Assembly (NCBI GenBank): GCA_021323945.1
Contig: JAJPKA010000018.1
Location: 1 to 64,000, forward strand
DNA: 64,000 nt
Reading direction: 5' to 3'
Origin: Pseudomonadota bacterium
Lineage (GTDB): Bacteria; Desulfobacterota; Binatia; Binatales; Binataceae
Positions 9,548 through 18,105 of the stretch are shown here, one piece after another (the first letter of the stretch is position 1; each line of letters opens with the position of its first letter). The translations under genes were made by a program, and so were the position numbers. The notes under the pieces were generated by a model, which saw only the letters and a program-made list of their open reading frames with translations, ran no database searches and was not told where the DNA came from.

Positions 9548-9628
9548 TGCGAGAGGGGGGACTTGAACCCCCACGCCTTGCGGCACCGGATCCTAAGTCC
9601 GGCGCGTCTGCCGTTCCGCCACTCTCGC
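9548..9628 (-). tRNA. tRNA-Leu (anticodon UAG)
   Basis: The minus strand folds into a class II tRNA. The acceptor arms GCGAGAG (from 9628) and CTCTCGC pair perfectly. The anticodon stem CCGGA/TCCGG encloses loop CTTAGGA, giving anticodon UAG. A long variable arm TGCCGCAAGGCGT and a T arm GGGGG-TTCAAGT-CCCCC follow, and the discriminator base is A. The long variable arm, A73 and UAG anticodon define leucine. CCA is not encoded. Confidence 0.95.
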
Positions 9629-10032
9629 CTGAGCGGTTACCTCTGCCAGCAAAATATCATACGGGAATCTACTTACCGCCTCAAAGCAACTGAGAAACCT
9701 TGTCGGCAGCGTTTTGGCGTCCAGTTTGCGATCCTGCGTAAGGCTGCTTCGCCAAGATGCGTGACGAGCCTTGGAGGTCGGCTTACCTTCGTCGAACACC
9801 GCCAATAATGGAGCAAAGTTTCGGTGCCAGGAAGATTGAGGTCCATATCGGCAGGTGAGTTGTCGATTCAGGAGCGTTGGAGCGCGAAGAGCGAATTGTA
9901 GTGGCACTGGAAAAACAAGTTCAGTAGAGCAGTCAACTGCTACATGGGCCTGACGCCCACCGATTGTGCCAGAGCTTCATCCGCGCTAAATCAGAGCATC
10001 TCAACTCCATCTCGGAGAGGAGGAAGGATCAG
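9629..10032. other. Intergenic stretch without a recognisable gene
   Basis: About 400 bases lie between the tRNA-Leu 5' end and the glutathione S-transferase gene. The frames that exist either run through the tRNA or lack any start or composition evidence. The right end holds the promoter and the strong GGAGAGGAGGAAGG ribosome-binding region of the next gene. Nothing else was recognised. Confidence 0.4.
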
Positions 10033-10638
10033 ATGCTGACGCTGTATGGTACGTCGAAATCGCGGTCTGCGCGTTCGCTGTGGGCACTCGAAGAGCTGGG
10101 TCTGAAGTACCAGCATGTGCCGGTCGAAGTGGCGAACGCCAAAAGCCCTGAACATCTTCGCCGCAATCCCAACGGTCACATTCCGGTACTGGAAGACGAC
10201 GGTCACTATTTGTGGGAGTCGATGGCTATCAACCTCTACCTGGCGGAGAAGTACGGCAAGGCACCGTTGTGGCCCGCGACAAGCGACAGCCATGGTGACT
10301 GCTATAAATGGAGCTTTTTCGGCATTACGGAAATCGAGCCACACTTGCTTACAATCCTTCGAAATCGGCTCTTCGTTCCGGCCGACCAGCGCGACGAGAA
10401 GGCCATTCAGAACGCGACCGAGAGCCTGAAAGCCCCATTTAAGGTGCTGGACGACCAACTGAAGAGCCGGCCGTTTCTGCTAGGGAATGATTTCACCATC
10501 GCAGACCTCAACGTGGCGTCGGTCCTGAGTTTCGCGATGCTGGCCAAAGTGGACTTGACGTCCACCCCGGCGATGCAGGCCTGGCTGCAAAAATGCCTCG
10601 GGCGTGAGGCTAATCAACGAGTACGCAACCTGCCATGA
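10033..10638 (+). CDS. Glutathione S-transferase family protein
   Basis: The 201-residue protein starts MLTLYGTSKSRSARSLWALEEL, the GST N-terminal thioredoxin-like domain with the conserved S-x-R-x-x-W-x-L-E-E segment. It continues with NPNGHIPVLEDDGHYLWESMAINLYLAEKYG, the cis-Pro and glutathione-binding E-S motif. The C-terminal helical domain carries NDFTIADLNVASVLSF, the usual N-capping box. The ATG at 10033 is chosen over an upstream in-frame start because GGAGAGGAGGAAGG directly precedes it and it matches the domain start. It probably conjugates glutathione to, or isomerises, electrophilic metabolites. Confidence 0.9.
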   Translation: MLTLYGTSKSRSARSLWALEELGLKYQHVPVEVANAKSPEHLRRNPNGHIPVLEDDGHYLWESMAINLYLAEKYGKAPLWPATSDSHGDCYKWSFFGITEIEPHLLTILRNRLFVPADQRDEKAIQNATESLKAPFKVLDDQLKSRPFLLGNDFTIADLNVASVLSFAMLAKVDLTSTPAMQAWLQKCLGREANQRVRNLP

Positions 10639-10671
10639 AGCTGGTCTGTTGACCAATCGAGCCGACCTGCA

Positions 10672-10707
10672 GTGCCCGTCTCCCAGGTCCCCTCGGGAGA
10701 CGGGCAC
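10672..10707. terminator. Bidirectional terminator hairpin
   Basis: GTGCCCGTCTCCC (10672-10684) and GGGAGACGGGCAC (10695-10707) form a perfect 13-bp stem with a 10-nt loop. It lies between the convergent ends of the glutathione S-transferase and TonB-receptor genes, so it can serve both strands. No clear T-run is present. Confidence 0.65.
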
Positions 10708-10824
10708 GACCCAAAGCGCGGTAGTCGCGCCGAAAGTTCAGGCCGTCGGATGCCCAGCTTGATGTTCGGTCGCAAACCCGAGACTGGGTCGCTTTCGGCT
10801 GATTGACCAACTTGGTCGCGAAGC

Positions 10825-12921
10825 TCAGAAGGTTAGTCTTAGGCCGGCGACAAAGTTTATCGGTGGCGCCGGAAAGCCGAAAGCCTCGGAGTAATGCCGA
10901 TCAAGCAGATTCTGAATCTTTCCCAGTACTTCAAGGCTGTCGATCTGGCGCCACTTCACTCCTGGTGAATAACTGAAAGCGAAGTCAACGCGATGGTACG
11001 CATCGTGGTTGGCGATCGTCCCCGTTGGCGTGATGTCATCCCGATCTCCCACAAACATATACATGATCGCGAGCGTAAGATGATCTCCTGAACGCAAAAG
11101 GGAATGCCGGTTGCACTCGGTCACCGCGGAAGCCGAGTACTTCGGTACACGCAAGGGACGTATATCGGGTTCCGGTGACACGTGAGTTTCGTCCAGGATC
11201 GTGACATTGCCCGCCAGCCGCAGACCGTACCCGGGTTCCCAAGCCGGCACAATCTCGACACCCTGCGTGTCGACTCTGCCCGTATTGGCCGCGGTGGCGC
11301 CAAATTGGCAGCCCGGACCTACCGGACAGGGTACAGTGACTATCAAATGGTGAACGCGTCGCGAGAAGTAGGTTGTGGTGAGCGAGGCCTTCTCGCCGAA
11401 GCGCTTGGTGATCCCACCGTCGTATTCACTGGAAATCTCCGGTCCCAGATGGGGATTGCCGAATCCCGGAAAGAACAGTTCGTTGAAACTGGGGGCGCGA
11501 AAGCCCTCCGCATAGTTGCCGCGCAAGGTAATCTGATATGGCAGGGGAATGGCCACCGACCATGCGGGACTGACTTCCTTGCCAAACTCGCTGTTGCCGT
11601 CGACCCTGAAGCCGCCCGTCGCAATCAGGTGATCGTGCAGAAAATGGCCTTCCTGCTCGACGTATCCGGCATATTCCTGGCGTCGGGCATTGTAGACGCT
11701 CAGAAAGTGCGAAGCTGGCGGTGGTGCCAACTCAAAGATTGAACTTTGCGAATGAACCCAGCGGTCGAGGAAACTAAACCCGATCAGCGTTCGAAATTGC
11801 CGCGACCAGGTATAAATCCCATCAATTATGCTTCCGCGTGTTTCGTCGGGAATCCGGTCTGCTTCCGAAGACGGACTCCCCGCAAACGGCACTTCATTGA
11901 CCCGCAATTCATCCCGGACAAAAAAGGCGCTGGCGCGAGTCATCAGCCGGCCGAAGGCACGATCGATTTCACCCTTGTAGAGCATGAACTCGTTGCGCTG
12001 ATGGGCGTTGGGATTGAGCGGTATACCCTCGGCGATGGAGTAACTGGCGAGGCTGACATTCGCTCGCGTGTATCGAGTGATGCCGCGGATCGTAGTGTTT
12101 TCATCGAGATGGTAGTCAAGTCGTAGCACACCCGAAAGGTTGTCGGAGTTATCGTTGATCGGGCGAAAGCCCGTGGTCGAGAAATACGACAACGTTCCCG
12201 CATAGGCCAGTCGGCCCTCAGTGCCGTCCAGTTGGGCCACCTGTCGTTGAGTGGCGCGATTGCCGCCTTCCGATAACAGACTGAACCTGGGTGGACCAGA
12301 ACCCTCTTCGGTGAATAGATTGACCACCCCACCAATTGCCTGCGAACCATAAAGCGCCCCTCCGGCACCGCGCACAACTTCGACTCTTTCCATCCCGTCG
12401 GTCGGGATGCGGCTGATGTCGAACGCTCCAGTTGCAGAGTCGTTGACTGGTACGCCGTCGAGCATGATCAGGGTTTGCGCCGAAGTTGAGCCCCGGATCG
12501 AAACATCGGCCACTGTCCCAGGCGAGCCTGATTGCGTGACCTCGACGCCGGGGACCTGCCGCAACAAGTCCGGCAGCTCATGGGTTTGCTGGATTTGCGC
12601 CTGTTTTTGACTCACCACCGAAGTGGTAGTGCCGACTTCGCCCAAAGGCTCGGGCATGCCAGTCGGTGTGAGAACGACGATGATCGGCGGTAGCTTCAGC
12701 GGCCTGGCCTCATGTTTTCGAAGCGATTTGGATTGATTTCGCGCAGCACTATTTTGGCGTTGCGGCGCCAACGCTTTGCTGGTGACTGGAGTTGCCATCG
12801 CAGAGCCGGATGTTGACGGCGGGGCCGATCCTGCCAGCAAGCGAGCGGCGAAAAAAAGGACGCTGCTGAGCTGGAGCAGGAGCGCAATCGAGTTTTTCGG
12901 CAGAGTCTTTTTGAGTTCCAT
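10825..12921 (-). CDS. TonB-dependent outer-membrane receptor, probably for cobalamin (BtuB-like)
   Basis: The protein of about 698 residues has a hydrophobic N-terminal signal segment (SIALLLQLSSVLFFAARLLAG), a plug domain with PDLLRQVPGVEV, IRGSTSAQTLIMLDGVPVND and VEVVRGAGGALYGSQAIGGVVNL, then a long beta-barrel region ending in a terminal Phe (GLRLTF). The ATG at 12921 is preferred over a GTG two codons earlier because GAGGGT sits at the right distance before it. A cobalamin riboswitch lies 135 bases upstream on the same strand, and cobU, cobS and cobT are adjacent. The likely ligand is vitamin B12 or a cobinamide imported with TonB energy. Confidence 0.9.
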   Translation of the reverse strand: MELKKTLPKNSIALLLQLSSVLFFAARLLAGSAPPSTSGSAMATPVTSKALAPQRQNSAARNQSKSLRKHEARPLKLPPIIVVLTPTGMPEPLGEVGTTTSVVSQKQAQIQQTHELPDLLRQVPGVEVTQSGSPGTVADVSIRGSTSAQTLIMLDGVPVNDSATGAFDISRIPTDGMERVEVVRGAGGALYGSQAIGGVVNLFTEEGSGPPRFSLLSEGGNRATQRQVAQLDGTEGRLAYAGTLSYFSTTGFRPINDNSDNLSGVLRLDYHLDENTTIRGITRYTRANVSLASYSIAEGIPLNPNAHQRNEFMLYKGEIDRAFGRLMTRASAFFVRDELRVNEVPFAGSPSSEADRIPDETRGSIIDGIYTWSRQFRTLIGFSFLDRWVHSQSSIFELAPPPASHFLSVYNARRQEYAGYVEQEGHFLHDHLIATGGFRVDGNSEFGKEVSPAWSVAIPLPYQITLRGNYAEGFRAPSFNELFFPGFGNPHLGPEISSEYDGGITKRFGEKASLTTTYFSRRVHHLIVTVPCPVGPGCQFGATAANTGRVDTQGVEIVPAWEPGYGLRLAGNVTILDETHVSPEPDIRPLRVPKYSASAVTECNRHSLLRSGDHLTLAIMYMFVGDRDDITPTGTIANHDAYHRVDFAFSYSPGVKWRQIDSLEVLGKIQNLLDRHYSEAFGFPAPPINFVAGLRLTF

Positions 12922-13055
12922 AGCCACCCTCGTGGTGCGGGCAGCTCCACGCGGGCGGCGTGCGAAACCTTGGGTCTCGATCCTTGGTCGCGCTGAAGTA
13001 GAGTACTAAGACCCCAGTCAGCCACCCTCCCCGCGGAAGGCAGTCCGCAAGATTT

Positions 13056-13204
13056 ACTCGGCCGGTCTCCTGGCTTGGGGTTCGCACTCCAGCCCGCCTT
13101 CCCACTCATCGCAGTGGCATTAATGGGCCTTCGTCCCCCGATACAGTTGCGGGGCAGCGCCGGATTCGCACCGGCTTCCCAGACACCGAGTATCGGTCCC
13201 TACT
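13056..13204 (-). ncRNA. Cobalamin (AdoCbl) riboswitch
   Basis: The minus strand carries the class-I cobalamin riboswitch pattern. In order it shows GAAGCCGGTGCGAATCCGGC, then GCTGCCCCGCAACTGT, then GCCACTG, GGGAAGGC, and finally the B12 box AAGCCAGGAGACCGGC at 13061-13076. It lies in the 5' leader of the TonB-receptor gene. A small hairpin (13033-13048) followed by GGGGAGG just downstream could be part of the expression platform. Binding of cobalamin would be expected to switch the receptor gene off. Confidence 0.95.
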
Positions 13205-13340
13205 ACACAGTTAAGCGCAAATAGTCAACTTCGGTTCGGGTGATTCGCAAATTTGGATTCTGGAGTAACGCTCGCAGCTCAGATAGAAGATGCAATAAAT
13301 ATCGAACGCGGCCGGACCGGCCACGGACTAGCTTCGGAAC

Positions 13341-13853
13341 GTGGTGACCCTAATCACAGGTGGATGCCGCAGTGGCAAAAGCGCTCGTGCGATTGCGATC
13401 GCTTGCGCCTCTCCTGCGCCTCGCAAGTTTTTTCTTGCAACCGCCCAACCGCTCGACGATGAGATGCGGTCGCGGATTGCGCATCATCGGCGCACGCGGC
13501 CTGCCGAATTCGTAACCATCGAGGAACCGATTAATCTGGTGGACGCGCTTAACTCAATCCGCGACTGTGCGGATGTGCTGATAATCGATTGTGTCACCAT
13601 TTGGATTGCCAATCTTCTCGATAAATCAAATGACGAGGTTGTTCTGACGGAAGTCGCCCGCCTTGCTACGGTCGTGCGCGAAGTCAAGTTTTCGACGATT
13701 ATCGTGACCGACGAGGTGGGATGGGGCATTGTGCCAGACAATGCCGTGGCGCGCAGATTTCGCGACTTGCTGGGCTGGGCAAATCAGAAGATAGCGCAGG
13801 CAGCCGATGAAGTTTTACTGATGGCGGCGGGGTACCCGCTGCGACTGAAATAG
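13341..13853 (+). CDS. cobU: Adenosylcobinamide kinase / adenosylcobinamide-phosphate guanylyltransferase
   Basis: The 170-residue bifunctional enzyme phosphorylates adenosylcobinamide and transfers GMP to it in nucleotide-loop assembly of B12. The P-loop GGCRSGKS is at residues 6-13. A VLIIDCVTIWIANLL segment and the highly conserved VTDEVGWGIVPDNAVARRFRDLLG follow, ending LLMAAGYPLRLK as in the family. It starts at GTG 13341. It lies next to cobS and cobT but on the opposite strand, convergent with cobS. Its leader shows no second riboswitch. Confidence 0.95.
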   Translation: MVTLITGGCRSGKSARAIAIACASPAPRKFFLATAQPLDDEMRSRIAHHRRTRPAEFVTIEEPINLVDALNSIRDCADVLIIDCVTIWIANLLDKSNDEVVLTEVARLATVVREVKFSTIIVTDEVGWGIVPDNAVARRFRDLLGWANQKIAQAADEVLLMAAGYPLRLK

Positions 13854-13894
13854 CTCCGGACCTGGCCCGACCGGACGAGCCAGGCCCGAAAAAA

Positions 13895-14617
13895 TCAGCT
13901 CATTGCCAGCAACACCGCGGTTTCAACCAGCTCGCCGGTGGCGCCGACCAGGTCACCAGTGACACCGCCAAGCCATCGTGCATAGAAGATGCGACAACCC
14001 CATGTGATGATGACGCCTGCAGCTACCCCGCGAATAGCGTAGGCCGCTGGCACGGGTAGCATCGCCAAAAGTGCAATGATGGTTGCGAGTCCCAGGTTCC
14101 GCCTGCTGCGAATCCCCAGCAGCGCCGATCCTGCACCTTGAGTGCGCAAGTAGTCAAAGTTATAGGCGAGCGCAACCATGCTCCAACGCGCGATTCCAGG
14201 CGCAAGATAGAGCGCGAATCGCCGCCCCTGGTTGGCTGACCCCAGCGCCACTATCTTTAGCGCCAGAATGAAAAAAACCGCGATTGTGCCAAACGTGCCA
14301 ATGTGGCTGTCGCGCAGAATCGTAAGCGCCCGCTGCCGGTCGTGTCCTGCTCCCAAGGCGTCAGCAGTATCCGCCAAGCCGTCGAGATGGAGCCCGCCCG
14401 TCACGACGGCAAGGGCAAGAATCACTAAAGTCGACCGCACTGCGGCCTGAATTATAAAGGCCAGTATATAATCCACGCATGCTAGGCTGACACCCAACAG
14501 AAAGCCAATCAGCGGAAACCAGCCGAAGGAGCCGTTAAGGTCTGCCGGATCCGATGAAACCTGGCCCATGGGGATGATGGTGAGAAAGCTGACAGCCAGG
14601 CGCAGCTGAGCGAGCAT
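13895..14617 (-). CDS. cobS: Adenosylcobinamide-GDP ribazoletransferase (cobalamin synthase)
   Basis: This integral membrane protein joins adenosylcobinamide-GDP to alpha-ribazole phosphate. The start at 14617 (MLAQLRLAVSFLTIIPMG) fits the family N-terminus; the frame is open upstream to 14683 but that extension is not hydrophobic or conserved. Diagnostic segments are FPLIGFLLGVSL, GGLHLDGLADTADALGAG (the acidic metal-binding signature), LRDSHIGTFGT and GGVTGDLVGATGELVE. The length (240 residues) is normal. It is downstream of cobT on the same strand and likely in one transcript. Confidence 0.93.
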   Translation of the reverse strand: MLAQLRLAVSFLTIIPMGQVSSDPADLNGSFGWFPLIGFLLGVSLACVDYILAFIIQAAVRSTLVILALAVVTGGLHLDGLADTADALGAGHDRQRALTILRDSHIGTFGTIAVFFILALKIVALGSANQGRRFALYLAPGIARWSMVALAYNFDYLRTQGAGSALLGIRSRRNLGLATIIALLAMLPVPAAYAIRGVAAGVIITWGCRIFYARWLGGVTGDLVGATGELVETAVLLAMS

Positions 14618-14748
14618 CGAGCCCATCATTTGCTCAGGCCCACGCGCGCCATCGCCCGATGCGACCGCGCACACGTGGGTCACGGATCAATGCCAATCAA
14701 ATTTATCAAGTTGAAGGACGCTGGGTATTGTTGCGTAGCCCCCAATCA

Positions 14749-15813
14749 TCACAGCTTTTCGGAAACGCCGGCGCTGGCAAATGTTGCCATTTCATGAAAC
14801 AGCGCGAGGGCCGACTCGATCACCTTCATTGCGATCGCCGCCCCCGTACCTTCGCCCAAACGCATGGCCAGGTCGAGAATCGGACGCGCACCCAGAGTTT
14901 CGAGAACCAAGGAATGTCCCCCCTCGGCAGAGCGATGGCCGAAGAACATGTATTCGGACAATCCCGGCCGCATTCTTTCTGCTGCCAGGGCAGCTGCAGT
15001 GGCGATAAAGCCGTCGACCACAACAGGTATTTGTACGGCGGCTGCTGCCAGGCAGGCGCCGGCCATCGCCGCAATCTCATACCCGCCTACTGCCGCCAAT
15101 GTACGGAGTCCGTCGTCGAAGCACGAGCGGTGCCGTTCCAACGCGGCCTCAACCGCCGCCAGTTTCCGTTGCCACCCCGCCTCGTCGACTCCACTGCCAC
15201 GGCCGACGAGGCGCCGCGGCTCGAGCCGCGTAAGACCAGCCAGGATAGTGGCTGCCGACGTGCTGTTGCCGATTCCCATTTCTCCGATTCCGAGCAGAGT
15301 GACGCCCCGCGCGGCCGCTTCATGGGTCGTTTCAATGCCAACTTCCAGTGCCTGAATCGCCTCCTCGCGCGACATTGCCGGTGCTTCGAGAAAATTGCGG
15401 GTACCGGCACCGACCCGACGATAACGAACACCGGCGAGCGGGGTGCGGCTGGTGTCCACCTCCACGCCGACATCCGTAACGAACAGTTCGTAACCGAGGC
15501 GGCGGGCAAGCACACTTATAGCAGCGCCGCCGTTGCCGATATTCCTGAGCATCTCGACCGTGACCGCTTTTGGGTAGGCGCTCACGGCAGCAGCGGTAAT
15601 GCCGTGATCGGCGACGAAGACCAGCACTGCGCCGCCGCCGAACTGCGCTGCCGCATCGTGACGGATCGCGGCGTAGCGCTGGACCAGGTCCTCCAGAAAA
15701 CCCAGACTTCCGGGGGGCTTGGTTAAAGACTCAAGACGCTTGGCCGCAGCCTGTGCTGCTTCCTGGTCGAGCGGCTGAATTGCCTCGATGGTTTTTGTGA
15801 GCCTGTTGTTCAC
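14749..15813 (-). CDS. cobT: Nicotinate-nucleotide--dimethylbenzimidazole phosphoribosyltransferase
   Basis: The 354-residue enzyme makes alpha-ribazole phosphate, the lower-ligand precursor of B12. Motifs include LTKPPGSLGFLEDL near the N-terminus, VFVADHGITAAAVSAYP, GIGEMGIGNSTSAATI, GRGSGVDEAGW and the C-terminal RLGEGTGAAIAM, which contains the catalytic Glu. Length matches the family. It precedes cobS on the same strand by 131 bases. Together with cobU these genes allow salvage of imported cobinamide; no corrin-ring genes are seen in the window. Confidence 0.95.
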   Translation of the reverse strand: MNNRLTKTIEAIQPLDQEAAQAAAKRLESLTKPPGSLGFLEDLVQRYAAIRHDAAAQFGGGAVLVFVADHGITAAAVSAYPKAVTVEMLRNIGNGGAAISVLARRLGYELFVTDVGVEVDTSRTPLAGVRYRRVGAGTRNFLEAPAMSREEAIQALEVGIETTHEAAARGVTLLGIGEMGIGNSTSAATILAGLTRLEPRRLVGRGSGVDEAGWQRKLAAVEAALERHRSCFDDGLRTLAAVGGYEIAAMAGACLAAAAVQIPVVVDGFIATAAALAAERMRPGLSEYMFFGHRSAEGGHSLVLETLGARPILDLAMRLGEGTGAAIAMKVIESALALFHEMATFASAGVSEKL

Positions 15814-15935
15814 CCTGCCGGCTATGTTACCGCGAAGCAGCCGGGCCCTTCTCTATGGTCTGCCGACGTCGCAGCCATTCGCCGTCCCCTTCGACTTGGA
15901 CGTGAGCTTGGTTGGGTCAAACCGAAGAGGCTTCC

Positions 15936-16460
15936 TTAGGCTCCAGCGGCTTTTCGTGCCGCCTCCAGAACAGCATCGAAGTTGGGTTGATTGGCGACCT
16001 CTTTGACGTACTCGACGTAGACGAGCTGATCGTTTTTGTCGACGACGAACACTGCTCGTGTATCGAGGTGCAGCTCCTTGATCAAGGTGCCATAAGCTTG
16101 ACCGAATTGCGCACCGCGCCAGTCGCTGAGAGTCGTGACATTATTTACCCCCGCCGCACCACACCATCGTGCAGCTGCGAACGGTAGATCCATCGAAACC
16201 GTCAAGACTTGAACGTCGCCAGGCAATTTGGCGGCTTCCTCGTTGAAACGGCGTGTCTCGGCATCACAGACCGGAGTGTCGAGCGAGGGAACCGAAGCGA
16301 TAATTTTCACCTTGCCTTTGAAATCTTCCAGGGTAACTGGCTTCATGTCCTTGCCGATCAGAGTGAAATTCGGCGCCTTTTGGCCAGGCTTAAGTTCCGG
16401 TCCGACGAGCGTCATCGGGTTACCGCGCATGGTTACTGCGCCCTTGCGTTCTTCGGCCAT
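15936..16460 (-). CDS. tpx: Thiol peroxidase (atypical 2-Cys peroxiredoxin)
   Basis: The 174-residue cytoplasmic or periplasmic thioredoxin-dependent peroxidase carries the Tpx signature SLDTPVCDAETRRFNEEA, with the peroxidatic Cys at 65, and the resolving Cys at 100 in FAAARWCGAAGV. The spacing matches E. coli Tpx. The ATG at 16460 is chosen because GAGGAG lies 8 bases upstream; the open frame continues further but without family similarity. It reduces lipid and alkyl hydroperoxides. It is a single gene, divergent from the DHH phosphoesterase gene. Confidence 0.93.
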   Translation of the reverse strand: MAEERKGAVTMRGNPMTLVGPELKPGQKAPNFTLIGKDMKPVTLEDFKGKVKIIASVPSLDTPVCDAETRRFNEEAAKLPGDVQVLTVSMDLPFAAARWCGAAGVNNVTTLSDWRGAQFGQAYGTLIKELHLDTRAVFVVDKNDQLVYVEYVKEVANQPNFDAVLEAARKAAGA

Positions 16461-16629
16461 GAGACAACTCCTCAACTGAAATCGGCCCGCGCAGCCCGTA
16501 GCTGAGAGGCCTGGAATCTCGAACCTCACACTTTATCGGCTACTCTCCATGGGGTAAACAGTCCTGCAACCTCCGGCAAAATCGAGGGTGCGCCGATGTC
16601 GCCCCGCGTCGCGCTTTACCATACAATCA

Positions 16630-17616
16630 ATGCCCATGCCCAAGCGAGCGGGATCCCGCATCGAAGTGGTGAGTCATGGACCGTCGTGCCTCGATGGCGT
16701 GATGGCTGCGGCGGCGCTTCACCGATTCTACGAAGGGAAGCGCGTTCACCTGCGATTGGCGGCTAATGGCGAGAGCGATCGCATTATCCAGGAACTAAAG
16801 CCAGAGACGGGCGGCGCCTGCGACGAAATATGGATCACCGACCTATCGTGGACGTCACTCGAGACAGCGCAGCATCTGAACACACTGGCGCGGGAGGGTG
16901 TTCGGATCTATTGGATCGACCATCACCGCAGCGCGGTTTCTCGGGCTGACGCGCCTGAATTCAGAGTCGCTTTTGCCGGCCACGTTCTTTCCGAAGAATA
17001 TTCAGCCGCCAAGCTGACGTTTAATTTTCTGGTGCAACTCGCAACTGACCGAGGCGACCATGAGCTAGCTCAGAGATATCGAGCCTTTGCTCCGTTTGCC
17101 GAGCTGGCCGACGACCACGATCGTTGGGTCCATCAGGTTCCGGGCTCGGCCGATTGGGCCCTCGCGGTGCAGACCCTGGGTGGGCTCGAATCGTACCGCG
17201 AAATCATTCGATTGCGGGAACCTATCATGAGCCGCAAGCTCAAGGCCGCGCTCGAAATGGGCCGTAGTGCGATGGACAAGAGCCTGGAGGTTGCCAATGC
17301 GACGTTGGTAGATCGCAAGCTCGCAAATGGGCTTCGGCTGCGCTCCGCTTGTTGCGTGGGCTACAGCAGCGAAGTCGCGGCAAGGCTATATGAGGGACAG
17401 ACCCAAACTATTGTGGCCTTGTTCGATCTGCGTAGCCTCGGAGTTAGTCTCCGGCGCAGCGCCGACTGCTCTGTGGATTTGTCGTTGCTGGCCCAGTATT
17501 TCGGCGGCGGTGGGCATGCCGCAGCCGCCGGGTTTGCCGACGATGGACTGAAGCGAGCACCGGCCGATCGCCTTGCGCAACTACTTGGGGAGCGTCTTGA
17601 GGACGGAAATAACTAA
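16630..17616 (+). CDS. DHH-family phosphoesterase
   Basis: This protein of about 328 residues belongs to the DHH/DHHA1 superfamily of Mn-dependent phosphoesterases (RecJ, NrnA, oligoribonuclease-like). N-terminal SHGPSCLDGVMAA occupies the place of the first metal motif, WITDLS the second, and YWIDHHRS is the DHH motif. The C-terminal GGGGHAAAAGF is the DHHA1 substrate-binding signature. Cys-Leu-Asp in the first motif, where many members have D-x-D, is a mild departure. The ATG at 16630 avoids an unconserved 14-residue extension. Likely substrates are nano-RNA or small phosphodiesters. Confidence 0.82.
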   Translation: MPMPKRAGSRIEVVSHGPSCLDGVMAAAALHRFYEGKRVHLRLAANGESDRIIQELKPETGGACDEIWITDLSWTSLETAQHLNTLAREGVRIYWIDHHRSAVSRADAPEFRVAFAGHVLSEEYSAAKLTFNFLVQLATDRGDHELAQRYRAFAPFAELADDHDRWVHQVPGSADWALAVQTLGGLESYREIIRLREPIMSRKLKAALEMGRSAMDKSLEVANATLVDRKLANGLRLRSACCVGYSSEVAARLYEGQTQTIVALFDLRSLGVSLRRSADCSVDLSLLAQYFGGGGHAAAAGFADDGLKRAPADRLAQLLGERLEDGNN

Positions 17617-17696
17617 CGACGGTGTCGAGCGGTGGACACTGCGCCCCGCCCCAAAAGTGACGCGGCGAGCCAAGACGTTCGTTGGCAGTTTTCAAT

Positions 17697-18026
17697 TCAG
17701 CCTTTGTCGGCTCGTTTGAGATAGTGCTCTTCGAGCAGGTACTTAACGTCGGGCCGATTGAGGACCTCGATAAAACAGATCTGTTGCGCGGCATCGAGGT
17801 CGATTATCAAAAAGCCCTCGGTCGGGTTTAACTCAACCACCTCGGCCACTTTCACTTTGGTTGCGGTGGCGAAGCTGGCGCAATTTTCGTCGCCGCAATC
17901 GCAGATCGATTCGACCCTGAGCGAGCGAAGCTGCTGTTCGAGCGGTTCAGCTCCCGTACCTTGTAACAGGAAGACAATCTCTTCGAGCAGATCTGGAAGC
18001 ACTTCGCTGATCAGTGGCGAGCTCAT
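17697..18026 (-). CDS. Small conserved protein of unknown function with CDCGDENC motif
   Basis: The 109-residue protein has a predicted N-terminal helix (LLEEIVFLLQ), then a cysteine-rich stretch SICDCGDENCASF that could bind a metal or form disulfides, then beta-rich EVVELNPTEGFLIIDLD and a C-terminal helix. Codon usage and composition look like a real gene. I recognise similar short proteins in other genomes only vaguely and assign no function. It lies downstream of the ABC exporter gene on the same strand's far side (the two are head to tail with an 79-base gap) and could share its transcript. Confidence 0.6.
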   Translation of the reverse strand: MSSPLISEVLPDLLEEIVFLLQGTGAEPLEQQLRSLRVESICDCGDENCASFATATKVKVAEVVELNPTEGFLIIDLDAAQQICFIEVLNRPDVKYLLEEHYLKRADKG

Positions 18027-18105
18027 CCTCTCAACGCTAACGAATTTCCTCCATTGTGGCGAGTCTCAGCGAAAAAATCGGACTTTCCGGCCCGCGCAGG
18101 TGAGT

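Noticed and set aside
9593-9907. 104-codon minus-strand frame at the tRNA-Leu
   Set aside because: It runs into the tRNA gene and has no ribosome-binding site or similarity.
14659-15726. 355-codon plus-strand frame opposite cobT
   Set aside because: It is antisense to an unmistakable cobT and shows no family pattern; high GC makes long shadow frames common.
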